A stretch of 46,298 nucleotides of DNA. Source: Bacteroidales bacterium (GTDB lineage Bacteria > Bacteroidota > Bacteroidia > Bacteroidales > UBA3824). The stretch is taken from contig JAFXUC010000030.1 of the NCBI GenBank assembly GCA_017535325.1, forward strand, positions 1 to 46,298, given 5' to 3'. The notes beneath the pieces were generated by a model. It was not told the origin of the DNA and ran no database searches. It worked only from the letters and a program-made list of their open reading frames with translations. The position numbers and the translations under genes were made by a program. Positions within the stretch are counted from its first letter, which is position 1, and every line of letters starts with the position of its first letter. Positions 32,919-42,231 of the stretch are shown one piece after another.

Positions 32919-34197
32919 CTATTATGACAAAGAGCCGGTTATGATGATCGGTTTAGGAAGTTATGACAAAGAAGTAACTCTCAAATCGTCATTAGGAAGA
33001 ACTTTTACCGTGCGTATTGACGGCAAAAAGGTTGTTTTGAATGATTCTGACGACAAAAACGACCAGGTTTATCTCATAGACAATGACGATGACGAAAATT
33101 TTTACATGGAAGTTCCCGACATCGAAATCGGCAAAGGTTTTCACTGGTCAAGGAAGGAGAATCAGCGTTTCAAAGGCGGTTTTCTTTTCAGAATTATTGA
33201 TAACAAACTGCTGTTAATCAATATGATACCGATTGAATTATATTTACAGTCGGTGATTTCGTCAGAGATGAACGGCGACTGTCCTTTGGAGTTGCTGAAA
33301 GCGCACGCAGTGATTTCGCGCTCTTGGGCTTTGAGGCAGATTGATAAGATTCCGTATTTAGGAACACCTTACGTAAGCGACTGTGAGATAAGTACTTGGT
33401 ATGACAGCGGCGTTCATAAATACTTTGACGTCTGTGCCGATGACCATTGTCAGCGTTATCAGGGCATAACCCGCGCCATAAATCCGAACGTAAAAAAAGC
33501 CGTCAAAGCGACCTGCGGCGAAGTTTTGATGTACAATGACGAAATCTGCGACGCGCGTTTTTCAAAATGCTGCGGCGGTGCGACCGAACTTTTTGAAAAC
33601 TGCTGGCAGGACAAACATTTCAACTATTTGGAAAAAATTGACGATTTTTCAGAGAATTTTACGCCGGATTTGACCGTCGAGGAAAACGCCGTCAAATTTA
33701 TAAAATCCTCGCCCGAAGCCTATTGCAATACTGACGGCAAAAAAATTCTGTCAAAAATACTTAACTCTTACGACAGCGAATATTCCGACTTTTACCGTTG
33801 GAAAGTTTTTTACACTTTTGAGGAATTGTCTGAAATTGTAAAAGAAAAATCCGGCGAAGATTACGGCTTGATTACAGATTTGACACCTCTCAGCCGCGGC
33901 ACTTCGGGCAGAATTTACCGTCTGAAAATTACCGGCGAAAAAAAGACAAAAATCGTCGGCAAAGAGTTGGAAATAAGACGGTTGCTGTCAAAATCGCACC
34001 TTTATTCGTCGGCGTTTACGGTTGAAAAGTCCGAAAAAGGCTTTACTCTCTACGGTGCGGGCTGGGGACACGGCGTAGGTCTGTGTCAAATCGGCGCGGC
34101 TGTCATGGCTGAAAACGGCAAAAAATATAAGGAAATTTTAGCGCACTATTATAAAGGTGCGAATTTGCAGAAAATTTATGTCGGAAACAAGAAATAA
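32908..34197 (+). CDS. SpoIID/LytB-domain protein, cell-wall lytic enzyme family
   Basis: A 429-residue protein with the SpoIID domain over most of its length: IELYLQSVISSEMNGDCP (catalytic Glu region), LKAHAVISRSWALRQ, FSKCCGGATELFENCW and the C-terminal GWGHGVGLCQIGAAVMAE...YKEILAHYYKGA. SpoIID proteins are lytic transglycosylases acting on denuded peptidoglycan; the B. subtilis member works with SpoIIP. No signal peptide is evident at the N-terminus, so export is unclear; this is notable for a wall enzyme. It overlaps both neighbours (11 nt with thiL-like, 20 nt with the AmpG-like gene), so it is translated in one operon with a muropeptide permease. Confidence 0.88.
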   Translation: MYSNYYDKEPVMMIGLGSYDKEVTLKSSLGRTFTVRIDGKKVVLNDSDDKNDQVYLIDNDDDENFYMEVPDIEIGKGFHWSRKENQRFKGGFLFRIIDNKLLLINMIPIELYLQSVISSEMNGDCPLELLKAHAVISRSWALRQIDKIPYLGTPYVSDCEISTWYDSGVHKYFDVCADDHCQRYQGITRAINPNVKKAVKATCGEVLMYNDEICDARFSKCCGGATELFENCWQDKHFNYLEKIDDFSENFTPDLTVEENAVKFIKSSPEAYCNTDGKKILSKILNSYDSEYSDFYRWKVFYTFEELSEIVKEKSGEDYGLITDLTPLSRGTSGRIYRLKITGEKKTKIVGKELEIRRLLSKSHLYSSAFTVEKSEKGFTLYGAGWGHGVGLCQIGAAVMAENGKKYKEILAHYYKGANLQKIYVGNKK

Positions 34198-35440
34198 AAA
34201 GGCGGCTCTTTGGGTGCCGTCCCTGTATTTTGCGGAAGGTCTGCCGTATATGGCGGTGAATATTTTGAGCGTGATTTTTTACAAAGTCATCGGTCTTGAC
34301 AATGATGAAATCGCCTTTTATACAAGCAGTTTCTATATTCCGTGGCTGATAAAGCCGCTGTGGTCGCCGCTTACGGAAATGTTCAAAAACTCAAAATTTT
34401 GGGTAACGTTTTGTCAGTTTTTGTGCGGAATTTTGTTTGCGGGGGTGGCATATTTTATTCCCGCTGACAATGCCGTAAAATATACTCTGGTGTTTTTCTG
34501 GGTTGCGGCTTTTGCCTCGGCGACTCACGACATTGCGGCTGACGGCTTGTATATCAAGGCGTTGGATAAAGATACGCAGGCTTTTTGGGTCGGAATCAGA
34601 AACACTTTTTACAGACTTTCGATGATTTTTTGCCAAGGCGGTTTGGTGATTTTGGCAGGAGAGTTGACAGACAAATATCAAGACGCAAAGTTTGCATGGC
34701 AAATTGTTTTCGCGATTTTTGCGGGGCTGATGGCGTTGCTTGCTGTCTATCACAAGTTTACGCTGCCGCTCGGAGAAGAAAAACAGGACGGAGAAAAGGA
34801 CAAAAATTTTCTGAAACCTTTTGTAACGTTTTTCAAAAAAGACGGTATCTTGTTGATAATCGGCTTTTTACTGCTTTACAGGCTGAGCGAGGCGCAACTG
34901 ACGAAAATTGCGCCGCTGTTTCTTTTGGATTCGCTTGAAAACGGCGGTTTGGAGTTGTCAACAAGTGAGTTAGGCTTTATAAACGGCACGGTAGGGCTTA
35001 TTGCGATGATTTTGGGCGGAATTTTAGGCGGAATTTTCATCGCGAACCAAGGCCTTAACAAGTCGCTGATAATTATGATTTTAGCCTTGAATTTGCCGGA
35101 TTTGTTTTATGCATACATGGCGTGGGCTCAGCCGCAGAATTTTTTTGCGGTCTCGTCGATGGTTTTCATTGAACAGTTCGGTTACGGGTTCGGTTTTACT
35201 GCGTACACAGTTTATATGATGCAAATTTCAGCGGGCGAAAATTCAACTTCGCATTACGCTGTCTGCACGGCTTTTATGGCGGCTGGAATGATGTTGCCGG
35301 GAATGGTCAGCGGATATTTGCAGACGCTTTTCGGTTACAAAATGTTTTTTGTCTGGGTGGTTTTGTGCGCTGTGCCGTCGGTTGCAACAGCACTGAAAAT
35401 CAAAAAACTTCCTCCAACCTCACCAAATCACCACCTTTGA
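34178..35440 (+). CDS. AmpG-like muropeptide permease (MFS)
   Basis: A 420-residue MFS protein with about 12 TM helices. It opens with LWVPSLYFAEGLPYMAVNILSVIFYK and carries ATHDIAADGLYIKAL, both characteristic of AmpG, which imports anhydro-muropeptides for recycling. The start at 34178 (MSETRNKK) is preferred over 34157. Its position right after the SpoIID-type transglycosylase fits a turnover-and-recycling pair: SpoIID frees anhydro-muropeptides and AmpG imports them. Its last 41 nt overlap the 3' end of the opposing DUF1703 gene, and no terminator lies between them. Its final residues (KLPPTSPNHHL) are not typical and come from the overlap. Confidence 0.85.
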   Translation: MSETRNKKAALWVPSLYFAEGLPYMAVNILSVIFYKVIGLDNDEIAFYTSSFYIPWLIKPLWSPLTEMFKNSKFWVTFCQFLCGILFAGVAYFIPADNAVKYTLVFFWVAAFASATHDIAADGLYIKALDKDTQAFWVGIRNTFYRLSMIFCQGGLVILAGELTDKYQDAKFAWQIVFAIFAGLMALLAVYHKFTLPLGEEKQDGEKDKNFLKPFVTFFKKDGILLIIGFLLLYRLSEAQLTKIAPLFLLDSLENGGLELSTSELGFINGTVGLIAMILGGILGGIFIANQGLNKSLIIMILALNLPDLFYAYMAWAQPQNFFAVSSMVFIEQFGYGFGFTAYTVYMMQISAGENSTSHYAVCTAFMAAGMMLPGMVSGYLQTLFGYKMFFVWVVLCAVPSVATALKIKKLPPTSPNHHL

Positions 35441-37145
35441 AAATCATTACGATTTTGTGAAGTTTTGAAGACCCTATCATCTTGACAATCTGTTTGTCAG
35501 ACGAATAAACCGCCAACTGCGCTTTTGCCGCTTCAAATGCGTCGGTTTCGTCCTGAGGTTCGCATGTGGTTTTAACATACTTAAATTCAACAAGATAACA
35601 GTGGTTGACAAAGTTGAATCTTTTGTCCGGCAAGAGAAAAATGTCGCCGTAACCGTGAGCAAGTTCAATTTCGGGTTTCATAAGGTAATACGGATTCATG
35701 CCCAAATATGCCATATAAAAGCCCTGAATCGTTCTTTCTCCTTCGATTGAATTGCGGTTTACGGAAGCATTTTTGTAAGCCACGGCAATAAAAGTCAGCA
35801 TTTCTTTGTAATTGCCGTCTATTGCGGCATTGTCAAAAGAGGCTCTAAGTTCGCTGTTGTCAACAGATAAATATTTGTCGTACTCGCTTTGTAAATATCT
35901 GTAATAGTGCATTCTGACGTTGTTGTTTGGAATCGAAAGTTTGCAGCTGACACCGCGTGTACCTGTTATCGTCAACATTCCGTAATAGTACAAAAGACTG
36001 ATGAAATTTCTTAAATTGACAACCTCCGACGCCGGAAAATGACCGATAATATTTTCGTATACAAAACCGTTGTCGATGATTTTCATAATTATCGCGTTGC
36101 GGCGGAGATTTTCGTTGTCCTTTTCAAGACGGATAAGATGATCGAGTTTCGGATAGTCAATCATCGCGTTGGGAACGTACATGTCCTCAGGAAATTTATG
36201 TTTCGTGATGTAATGCGAAATATAATATGTTGTTATCATTCCATTGAACATTTTCGGTTCGTTCTCATTAAAACTGTCGTATGAAAAACAATAATTGTTG
36301 CACCACGGACGCATAATTTCGATAAAGTCATCAATGAAATTTTCGCCGTCGGCTTTTATTAAACCCGCTGAAATATAATATTTTACCATTTCGCGGACAT
36401 CGTTTTCTGAAAAACCGAACATCTGATTGTATTCCGGGAAATTGGAAGCATATTCCGCAATGTTGAATCCGCTTGTCAAATCGTCCAAAGTTACAGGAGA
36501 AACTCCCGTTATAAAAATTCTATCAAAATTTCCCTTGAACTTTTTGAATACATCTCTGTAAAAACCTTCGCCGTGAGTGATTGATTTATATATGTTTTCG
36601 CCTTTCAAAGTCCAAACGGTGTTCGTAAAATTATCGTACTCGTCAAGAATTAAATAAAGGTGGTTGCCGTACATTTTGGCGCGGCGGGCAATCATGTTGA
36701 TTTTTTCGGACGTGAAATCCTCGTTCTTGATGTCGGCGGCAAAACCGGGATAATACATATCCTCGTATTTCATTGCGAACTCGTCAAGACGGTTGTTGCA
36801 ATATTTGTAAAAACTTGTCGTAAGGTTGTCGTATTCACAAGAAACCTGCGAAAAGTCAAGGCTAATCACCCGATAATAATTCCGCCATTTTGTAGGGTGT
36901 TCGCCGATATACAAACCCGAAAACAGCATATCAAAATCGTTCTTTGCCTTTACGTCGTAATAACTCTCCAACATACTCAGAAAGAGACTTTTACCAAATC
37001 TACGGGGACGGACGATAAGCATATAACTGCTGTCCCGCTCAATCTTTTCGATATAAGCAGACTTGTCAACGTAATAATAATTTTCGCGGCGTATACGCGC
37101 AAAATCGTTTATGCCTTGTGGCAGAAGTTTTATTTCGTCGTTCAT
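35400..37145 (-). CDS. AAA-ATPase-like / PD-(D/E)XK nuclease (DUF1703) protein
   Basis: A 581-residue cytosolic protein of the widespread AAA-ATPase-like plus PD-(D/E)XK nuclease (DUF1703) family. N-terminal INDFARIRRENYYYVDKSAYI is the family hallmark, followed by Walker A RPRRFGKS and Walker B LILDEYD, with FITGVSPVTLDD as sensor region. The C-terminal nuclease part has AHGYGDIFLLPD (Asp) and CYLVEFKYVK (E-x-K). The family is found in many near-identical copies in anaerobes and may have mobile or conflict roles; the biological function is unknown. The start at 37145 (MNDEIKLLPQG) fits the TAAATTTG element at 37170-37177. Its 3' end overlaps the AmpG-like gene by 41 nt. Confidence 0.9.
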   Translation of the reverse strand: MNDEIKLLPQGINDFARIRRENYYYVDKSAYIEKIERDSSYMLIVRPRRFGKSLFLSMLESYYDVKAKNDFDMLFSGLYIGEHPTKWRNYYRVISLDFSQVSCEYDNLTTSFYKYCNNRLDEFAMKYEDMYYPGFAADIKNEDFTSEKINMIARRAKMYGNHLYLILDEYDNFTNTVWTLKGENIYKSITHGEGFYRDVFKKFKGNFDRIFITGVSPVTLDDLTSGFNIAEYASNFPEYNQMFGFSENDVREMVKYYISAGLIKADGENFIDDFIEIMRPWCNNYCFSYDSFNENEPKMFNGMITTYYISHYITKHKFPEDMYVPNAMIDYPKLDHLIRLEKDNENLRRNAIIMKIIDNGFVYENIIGHFPASEVVNLRNFISLLYYYGMLTITGTRGVSCKLSIPNNNVRMHYYRYLQSEYDKYLSVDNSELRASFDNAAIDGNYKEMLTFIAVAYKNASVNRNSIEGERTIQGFYMAYLGMNPYYLMKPEIELAHGYGDIFLLPDKRFNFVNHCYLVEFKYVKTTCEPQDETDAFEAAKAQLAVYSSDKQIVKMIGSSKLHKIVMIFKGGDLVRLEEVF

Positions 37146-37169
37146 AACCGTATGCGGAATTAGTTTTTG

Positions 37170-37177
37170 CAAATTTA
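37170..37177 (-). promoter_or_regulatory. -7 element TAAATTTG for the DUF1703 gene
   Basis: Minus-strand perfect match, giving a leader of about 18 nt to the start at 37145; the in-frame ATG at 37172 lies inside the element and is excluded. Confidence 0.5.
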
Positions 37178-37207
37178 TGAAAGTTTTTTTAATAGAAAAA
37201 AACTTTT

Positions 37208-37215
37208 TACATTTG
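37208..37215 (+). promoter_or_regulatory. -7 element TACATTTG for the AsmA-like gene
   Basis: Perfect TAnnTTTG match only 7 nt before the ATG at 37223, so transcription would begin at or next to the start codon (leaderless or nearly so). Confidence 0.45.
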
Positions 37216-37222
37216 CAGTCAA

Positions 37223-40200
37223 ATGGAAGACGAAAAACACGATATACAAACCGAAAAACAACCGGTGAAAAAACGCGGCAGATTAAAGCGTCTGATAAAA
37301 ACGCTCTTAATTATTGCCGTGATTCTTAGTGTGTTGCAATATGTTTTCTATTACTACGCCCTGCCGATAATGAAAGACGGACTCTGCAATATCGTCAACA
37401 GGTCGAGCAACGGATTATATTCCATGAATTTTGACGGTTTTAGAATTAATTTCCTGTCAAAAAGTTTTGAAATAGACAATTTTTCACTTTCGGCAGATAC
37501 GGCTGTCTATCTCAAAAGAATCAGCGAAAAAGATTATAACAAAGGTATTTACAATATTTCAGCAAAAAAGATAGCCGTCAAAAACGTAAGTTTTTTCGCT
37601 CTTTTAAGAGACAGACTGAGAATCAACATAATAGAACTCGAAAACCCGAAAGTAAGCCTCGTTGCAAAACCTAAGAAAAGCGAAGGCAAAAAATACGACG
37701 CTGTTCACAACGACTTGTTTCCGGCAATAGAACCGTTTCTTAACGCTCTGATTGTCAATTCTATAAAAATAAATGACGGATATTTTGACTTCAACACGAA
37801 AGTCGAAAACGAAAAGCGGAACATCGAAGTTTCAAAAATAGACATCACGTTAAAAAAATTCTATCTCGACAAAGAGGAACATCAAAAAAGAAATACTCTG
37901 TTTTTTTCAAAAACAATAGAATTAAATTCCGAGAACTATGACATAATTCTCGGCGACAGCATTCATACGCTAAAAGCCTCTAAACTCTACGTAAACACCA
38001 AAGACTCAATAATTTACGCCAAAGACGCAAAACTCGCCGCCGACGGGGCAAAAGCCAACACAAACATCTCAAACAACAAATTCAACGTCGGGCTTAAAAC
38101 CCTGAAAATCACCGGACTTGACATCAACAAGGCGTATTTTGAGAAAATCGTCAACCTGAAAAACGTCATTATTTCAGAGCCGTCAATAGAATTTTTGCAG
38201 GCTGGAAAAATGAACAAAAAGACAAAAAAGTTTGAAAAATTTTCAAGCAACTTTTACCCGCTTATTCAAGGGACTCTGAAATCCGTCGCGGTGGACACGC
38301 TCAAAATTGAGGACGCAAAACTCAGAATCACAAAAGCGGCAACGCCTCAAAAACCGACTTACACCTCAGAAAAAATCAATATCTTTTTGGAAAAATTTCT
38401 GCTGGATTCTTTGGCGTACAAAAACAGGGAGAAAATTTTGTACTCCGACAATATCGGTGTCAAAATCGCTGATTATCAAATGTTTCTGCCTGACAACAGA
38501 CACAAGTTTTCTGCAAAAAATATTCTTGCCTCAACCAAGGAAAAAAGCCTGAGCGCAGACAAAATAATTATCCGTCCGACCTATAAAACCGCCGACTCAA
38601 CCTTAAAAGAAATGAACATCAAAATCCCGAAAGTCGAGATTTCTGATATCGACATCATAAAGGCTTATAACACAGGCGATTATCATGCCGCAACGGTAAA
38701 AATAATTCTGCCGGAGATAGAGACAAAAAGTTTTATTGACACCGCCAAAAACAATGCCGCTCCCAAACACAATTTGGTGTCGGCACTCTCGGACGAGTTT
38801 TTTAAATCGCTGAAAATCAGAAATGTAATAATTTCAAAAGGCAGTGTTGACGTTACTTCAAAAACCGCGATTAAGGAAGACAGCCTCAGACTTTCGGGCA
38901 AAATGACGCTTAATCTCAGCAATTTTACGATTAACAAAAAAACACTTACCGAGGGCACTCTGCCTTTTCTGACCACAAACGTCAACCTGCAACTTCAAGA
39001 CTTGGTGATGAAAACCCCGAAAAATTTTCATACGCTAAGATGCCGTGAATTTTCAGTTAACACCCGGAAAGACAAAGTGTTAATAGAAAAATTTACTTAC
39101 ACTTACGACCGGGATTCGTCAATTATCGAAACAATGAAAAGGCTCAAAAAGTCGTCAACGATTGATATTTCCGTAAGTAAGGCGGAATTTACAAAAATTC
39201 AACTTCTCGATATATTTTTCAAACAGGAAATCCGTTTTGAAAAACTGCTTGTCACAAAGCCGCAAATCCACATCAACATATATCCGCAACTGAAAACAAA
39301 TACTCCTGTGCACGACACTTTAAAAATAGAGAGGGATTCGCTGCAAGATTCTGTTTATCAGTTGTATACGGCGTTTGACAGACTTGTGGCTGACGTTTTG
39401 CCTCAGAGGTTGAACCTTATAAAAGCCGACACTCTGATTACCGATTCAAGCATTTTGGCGTTTGGTTTCCGCGACACGCTCAACAACAAACTCGCCTCCA
39501 CCGCCTCGAATTTCAAATTTTTTACCGAAGGATTCTTTTTCAGCAAAGACAGCATTTCGTCCGAGAAAAAAATCATGCTCGCAAAGGATTACGAATTGGA
39601 CATCAACAACTTCGAGTTTTTGATGCCCGACCGCGTGCATTTGGTGAGGACGGGAAACATCAACCTGTCAACCAAAAAGAATTTCTTTAAAATAAAAACG
39701 CTTTTGCTTTCGGAACGTCCAAACAGAAGATTTTTGCCGAAAAATCTCATAAACGTCTATATTCCAGAACTTTACATCGAAAACGCCGATTTTAAGAAAT
39801 TTGCCGAAACGGGCATACTTCCGGCTGAGGTTTTCAAGTTTGACAATGCTTCCGTACTGCTCGCCAAAAACGTTGATTTTAAGGCGGATACAACCGTCAA
39901 AACCGAAAAAAAACAAAGCAAAAGCCCGGTAAAAGGCGTCAGAATCGACAGCGTTTCAACATTTAATTCCGTCTTCGGATTTTTCCGGGGCGACGAGGAA
40001 GAAATGTTCAAGACGGAGGTCGTGAAAACTGAGTTCGATTTGACGGTCAAAAATTTCAGCATCGACAGCGCGAATTTTCAAAAAACCGGCTACATCATGG
40101 ATTTTGAAAAACCGTTTATCGACCTTGAAAGTTTCAAATTCGTCCTCAAAGATTCGAGCCAAATCACCACGCAAAAAGCCGTTGAAAAAAACGACAGTCT

Positions 40201-41656
40201 CAAAGTCGGCGGATTTTTCTGGGGAATGCCCGACAACCCGAAACACACAACCGTTACCTGTCCCGACATTCTGCTTACAAACGCAAATTATTTGGACCTG
40301 ATGTTCAAAAAGAAAATCACCGGCAGATTTATGGACATGAAAAGTCCGAAAGTCGAAATTTTCCCCGGCAACAAAAAAAGCAGTTTGGACACTGTCCTGT
40401 ACAAAATGTTCAACACAATCGCTTTTGAGGTTGACACCCTGACTTCAAAGGATTTTTCCATGGACATCAATCTCAGGGACAACAAGCCCAAAATAGAACT
40501 CCGTAACATGGATTTGAATATTTCGGAACTCAACACTCTGAAATACAAGGATTTTGACATTCCGGGCAGACTCGTTTTGGCGGGAATTGACGACCACACT
40601 TTTTATATGAAGGACAGCGTTTTTAAGTTGAATTTTCCCCGTGCGGTGCTTAATCCTAACACTCACACCGTCTGGATTAAAAACATGGATTTCCGTCCTT
40701 ACACCAACCGTTACGACTTTTGCAAGGCGTTTGACATTTCGCGCTCGGCGACCTTCATCACCTGCGAAAACGCCGTCGCAAAAAATTTTGACTGGAAAAC
40801 CGCAATCGAGAAGAAAACCCTCAACATGGATTCTTTGTATTTGGACAAAATTTCGTTTCTCGCTTACGGCGACAATGCCAAGCCAAACGGCACGGAAGTT
40901 CAGCCGACTTTGTTGCAATGGCTGGACAGGATTCCGTTTTTCCTGAATGTCAAAACCGCAAAAATCTCTGACACGTATCTTGCAATCGAACAGTCAAACC
41001 CCGCCGCCTCAGTGCCGGGAATAATGACTATCAACGACATAAACGGTTATATTTACAACCTTTCAAACGACGAAAGCCAAATCAGATACACCGACACGAT
41101 GTCTTTTGTGATGAAAGGTCTTCTGATGAACAAGGCCGCCGTTTCCGGTTCTTTCAAGTATCCGAGAAGTTCCATGACAGAGGAGTTTGACTGCAAAATC
41201 AAGGTGGATTCAGTGTATTTGCCGGTGTTGAACCCGTTTTTGGAAAATTCGCTTTTTGCAAAAATCAACGACGGAACGCTTTATTCCGCCAACATTATGT
41301 TCCATTCCGACAATATTTCCTCAAAAGGCATTTCGTCGTTTGAATACAGGGATTTGAAAGTCGCGTTAAACAAAGCCGACAGCGTTCAGGAGAAAAAGCG
41401 CAAACTGCTTTCTTTTCTTGTCAACATGTTTGTAAAAAAGAAAAACACGAAAAAAATCGGCTACATATACGCTGAGCCGGATTCTACGCGCAGTTTTACG
41501 TCCTACTGGGTAAAATCCATTCTCTCAGGCGTCAAGGCGACAATGGGCTTTGAGTCAAAAGAGCAAAAAGACGAAAGAAAACTCGCGGAAAAGTTTAAGG
41601 ACGCTTTTGCAAGAGGCAAACAGCGAAAAAAACTTAAAGAAGCGGAGAAGGAATAA
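37223..41656 (+). CDS. Giant AsmA/TamB-like membrane-anchored protein
   Basis: A 1477-residue protein. A basic cytosolic N-terminus (KKRGRLKRLIK) precedes one TM helix (about 28-50), then more than 1400 residues of repetitive amphipathic beta strands of the kind VxxxxFxLDSxxY and SxxKIxIxxVxxxN, ending in a basic tail (KQRKKLKEAEKE). This is the pattern of AsmA-like / repeating beta-groove proteins thought to bridge the envelope and carry lipids. Near the N-terminus, MNFDGFRINFLSKSFEIDNF resembles the AsmA opening. The exact family (AsmA, TamB or DUF748) cannot be fixed by eye. It stands alone between the DUF1703 gene and the FKBP operon, which has its own promoter. Confidence 0.7.
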   Translation: MEDEKHDIQTEKQPVKKRGRLKRLIKTLLIIAVILSVLQYVFYYYALPIMKDGLCNIVNRSSNGLYSMNFDGFRINFLSKSFEIDNFSLSADTAVYLKRISEKDYNKGIYNISAKKIAVKNVSFFALLRDRLRINIIELENPKVSLVAKPKKSEGKKYDAVHNDLFPAIEPFLNALIVNSIKINDGYFDFNTKVENEKRNIEVSKIDITLKKFYLDKEEHQKRNTLFFSKTIELNSENYDIILGDSIHTLKASKLYVNTKDSIIYAKDAKLAADGAKANTNISNNKFNVGLKTLKITGLDINKAYFEKIVNLKNVIISEPSIEFLQAGKMNKKTKKFEKFSSNFYPLIQGTLKSVAVDTLKIEDAKLRITKAATPQKPTYTSEKINIFLEKFLLDSLAYKNREKILYSDNIGVKIADYQMFLPDNRHKFSAKNILASTKEKSLSADKIIIRPTYKTADSTLKEMNIKIPKVEISDIDIIKAYNTGDYHAATVKIILPEIETKSFIDTAKNNAAPKHNLVSALSDEFFKSLKIRNVIISKGSVDVTSKTAIKEDSLRLSGKMTLNLSNFTINKKTLTEGTLPFLTTNVNLQLQDLVMKTPKNFHTLRCREFSVNTRKDKVLIEKFTYTYDRDSSIIETMKRLKKSSTIDISVSKAEFTKIQLLDIFFKQEIRFEKLLVTKPQIHINIYPQLKTNTPVHDTLKIERDSLQDSVYQLYTAFDRLVADVLPQRLNLIKADTLITDSSILAFGFRDTLNNKLASTASNFKFFTEGFFFSKDSISSEKKIMLAKDYELDINNFEFLMPDRVHLVRTGNINLSTKKNFFKIKTLLLSERPNRRFLPKNLINVYIPELYIENADFKKFAETGILPAEVFKFDNASVLLAKNVDFKADTTVKTEKKQSKSPVKGVRIDSVSTFNSVFGFFRGDEEEMFKTEVVKTEFDLTVKNFSIDSANFQKTGYIMDFEKPFIDLESFKFVLKDSSQITTQKAVEKNDSLKVGGFFWGMPDNPKHTTVTCPDILLTNANYLDLMFKKKITGRFMDMKSPKVEIFPGNKKSSLDTVLYKMFNTIAFEVDTLTSKDFSMDINLRDNKPKIELRNMDLNISELNTLKYKDFDIPGRLVLAGIDDHTFYMKDSVFKLNFPRAVLNPNTHTVWIKNMDFRPYTNRYDFCKAFDISRSATFITCENAVAKNFDWKTAIEKKTLNMDSLYLDKISFLAYGDNAKPNGTEVQPTLLQWLDRIPFFLNVKTAKISDTYLAIEQSNPAASVPGIMTINDINGYIYNLSNDESQIRYTDTMSFVMKGLLMNKAAVSGSFKYPRSSMTEEFDCKIKVDSVYLPVLNPFLENSLFAKINDGTLYSANIMFHSDNISSKGISSFEYRDLKVALNKADSVQEKKRKLLSFLVNMFVKKKNTKKIGYIYAEPDSTRSFTSYWVKSILSGVKATMGFESKEQKDERKLAEKFKDAFARGKQRKKLKEAEKE

Positions 41657-41661
41657 AAAGA

Positions 41662-41693
41662 TTTGCAAAGTAAACCGAAAATCACTAATTTTG
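41662..41693 (+). promoter_or_regulatory. Promoter of the FKBP-comB-mnmA operon (TTTG-N20-TAATTTTG)
   Basis: -33 TTTG at 41662-41665, 20-nt spacer, perfect -7 TAATTTTG at 41686-41693. Leader of about 34 nt to 41734. Confidence 0.8.
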
Positions 41694-41733
41694 CGCGAAA
41701 TTTCTCAGTAAAAAATTAAAAAAGAAAACTACC

Positions 41734-42231
41734 ATGAAAAAAATTTTTTTGTTGCTTTTGACGTTTTCGGTCGCGCTCTTTGCCTGCAAAAAAGAAACGC
41801 AACTCGAAGAAGACCTTGACGATATAAAATCCTACATCAAAGCCCGTAACATCAACGCCGAAAAAACAAACAACATCTATTACGAAGTTGTTAAAGAAGG
41901 CACAGGCGAGGAGTGCGAGGCCGGCGACACGGTGGCTTTTAAGTTCAAAATGTGCAAACTCAACAAGCCGGATTCCATAATGTCGTCTTCTTTGGACAAG
42001 GCACTCACATATATTCTGCCGGCAACAATTCCTGATTTTTCAACAGATTCCGACATCTGTCTGCCGGGCTTTCAGATTGGAATTACAAAAATGAAAGAAG
42101 GCGGAATTTCAAGGTTTTACGTTCCCTCGTCTTACGCTTTCGGAAGCACAAAAATCGGCGGCGAAGAATACGTAAACCTTATTTACGAGGTGGAACTTTG
42201 CGAAATCAAACATTATGACACCAGACATTGA
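41734..42231 (+). CDS. FKBP-type peptidyl-prolyl isomerase lipoprotein
   Basis: A 165-residue lipoprotein: signal peptide MKKIFLLLLTFSVALFAC with lipidated Cys18, then an FKBP domain (about 50-160). Core elements are NNIYYEVVKEGTGEECEAGDTVAFKFKMC at the start, LPGFQIGITKMKEGGISRFYVPSSYAFG and a final LIYEVELCEI strand. FKBP lipoproteins catalyse proline isomerisation of envelope proteins. Some expected active-site aromatic and YG..G residues are altered, so activity may be low. It is the first gene of an operon and overlaps comB by 17 nt. Confidence 0.85.
   Translation: MKKIFLLLLTFSVALFACKKETQLEEDLDDIKSYIKARNINAEKTNNIYYEVVKEGTGEECEAGDTVAFKFKMCKLNKPDSIMSSSLDKALTYILPATIPDFSTDSDICLPGFQIGITKMKEGGISRFYVPSSYAFGSTKIGGEEYVNLIYEVELCEIKHYDTRH

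Noticed and set aside
41734..42231. GldI gliding-motility assignment for the FKBP lipoprotein
   Set aside because: The FKBP domain and lipobox are clear, but nothing specific to GldI or other gliding genes is nearby.
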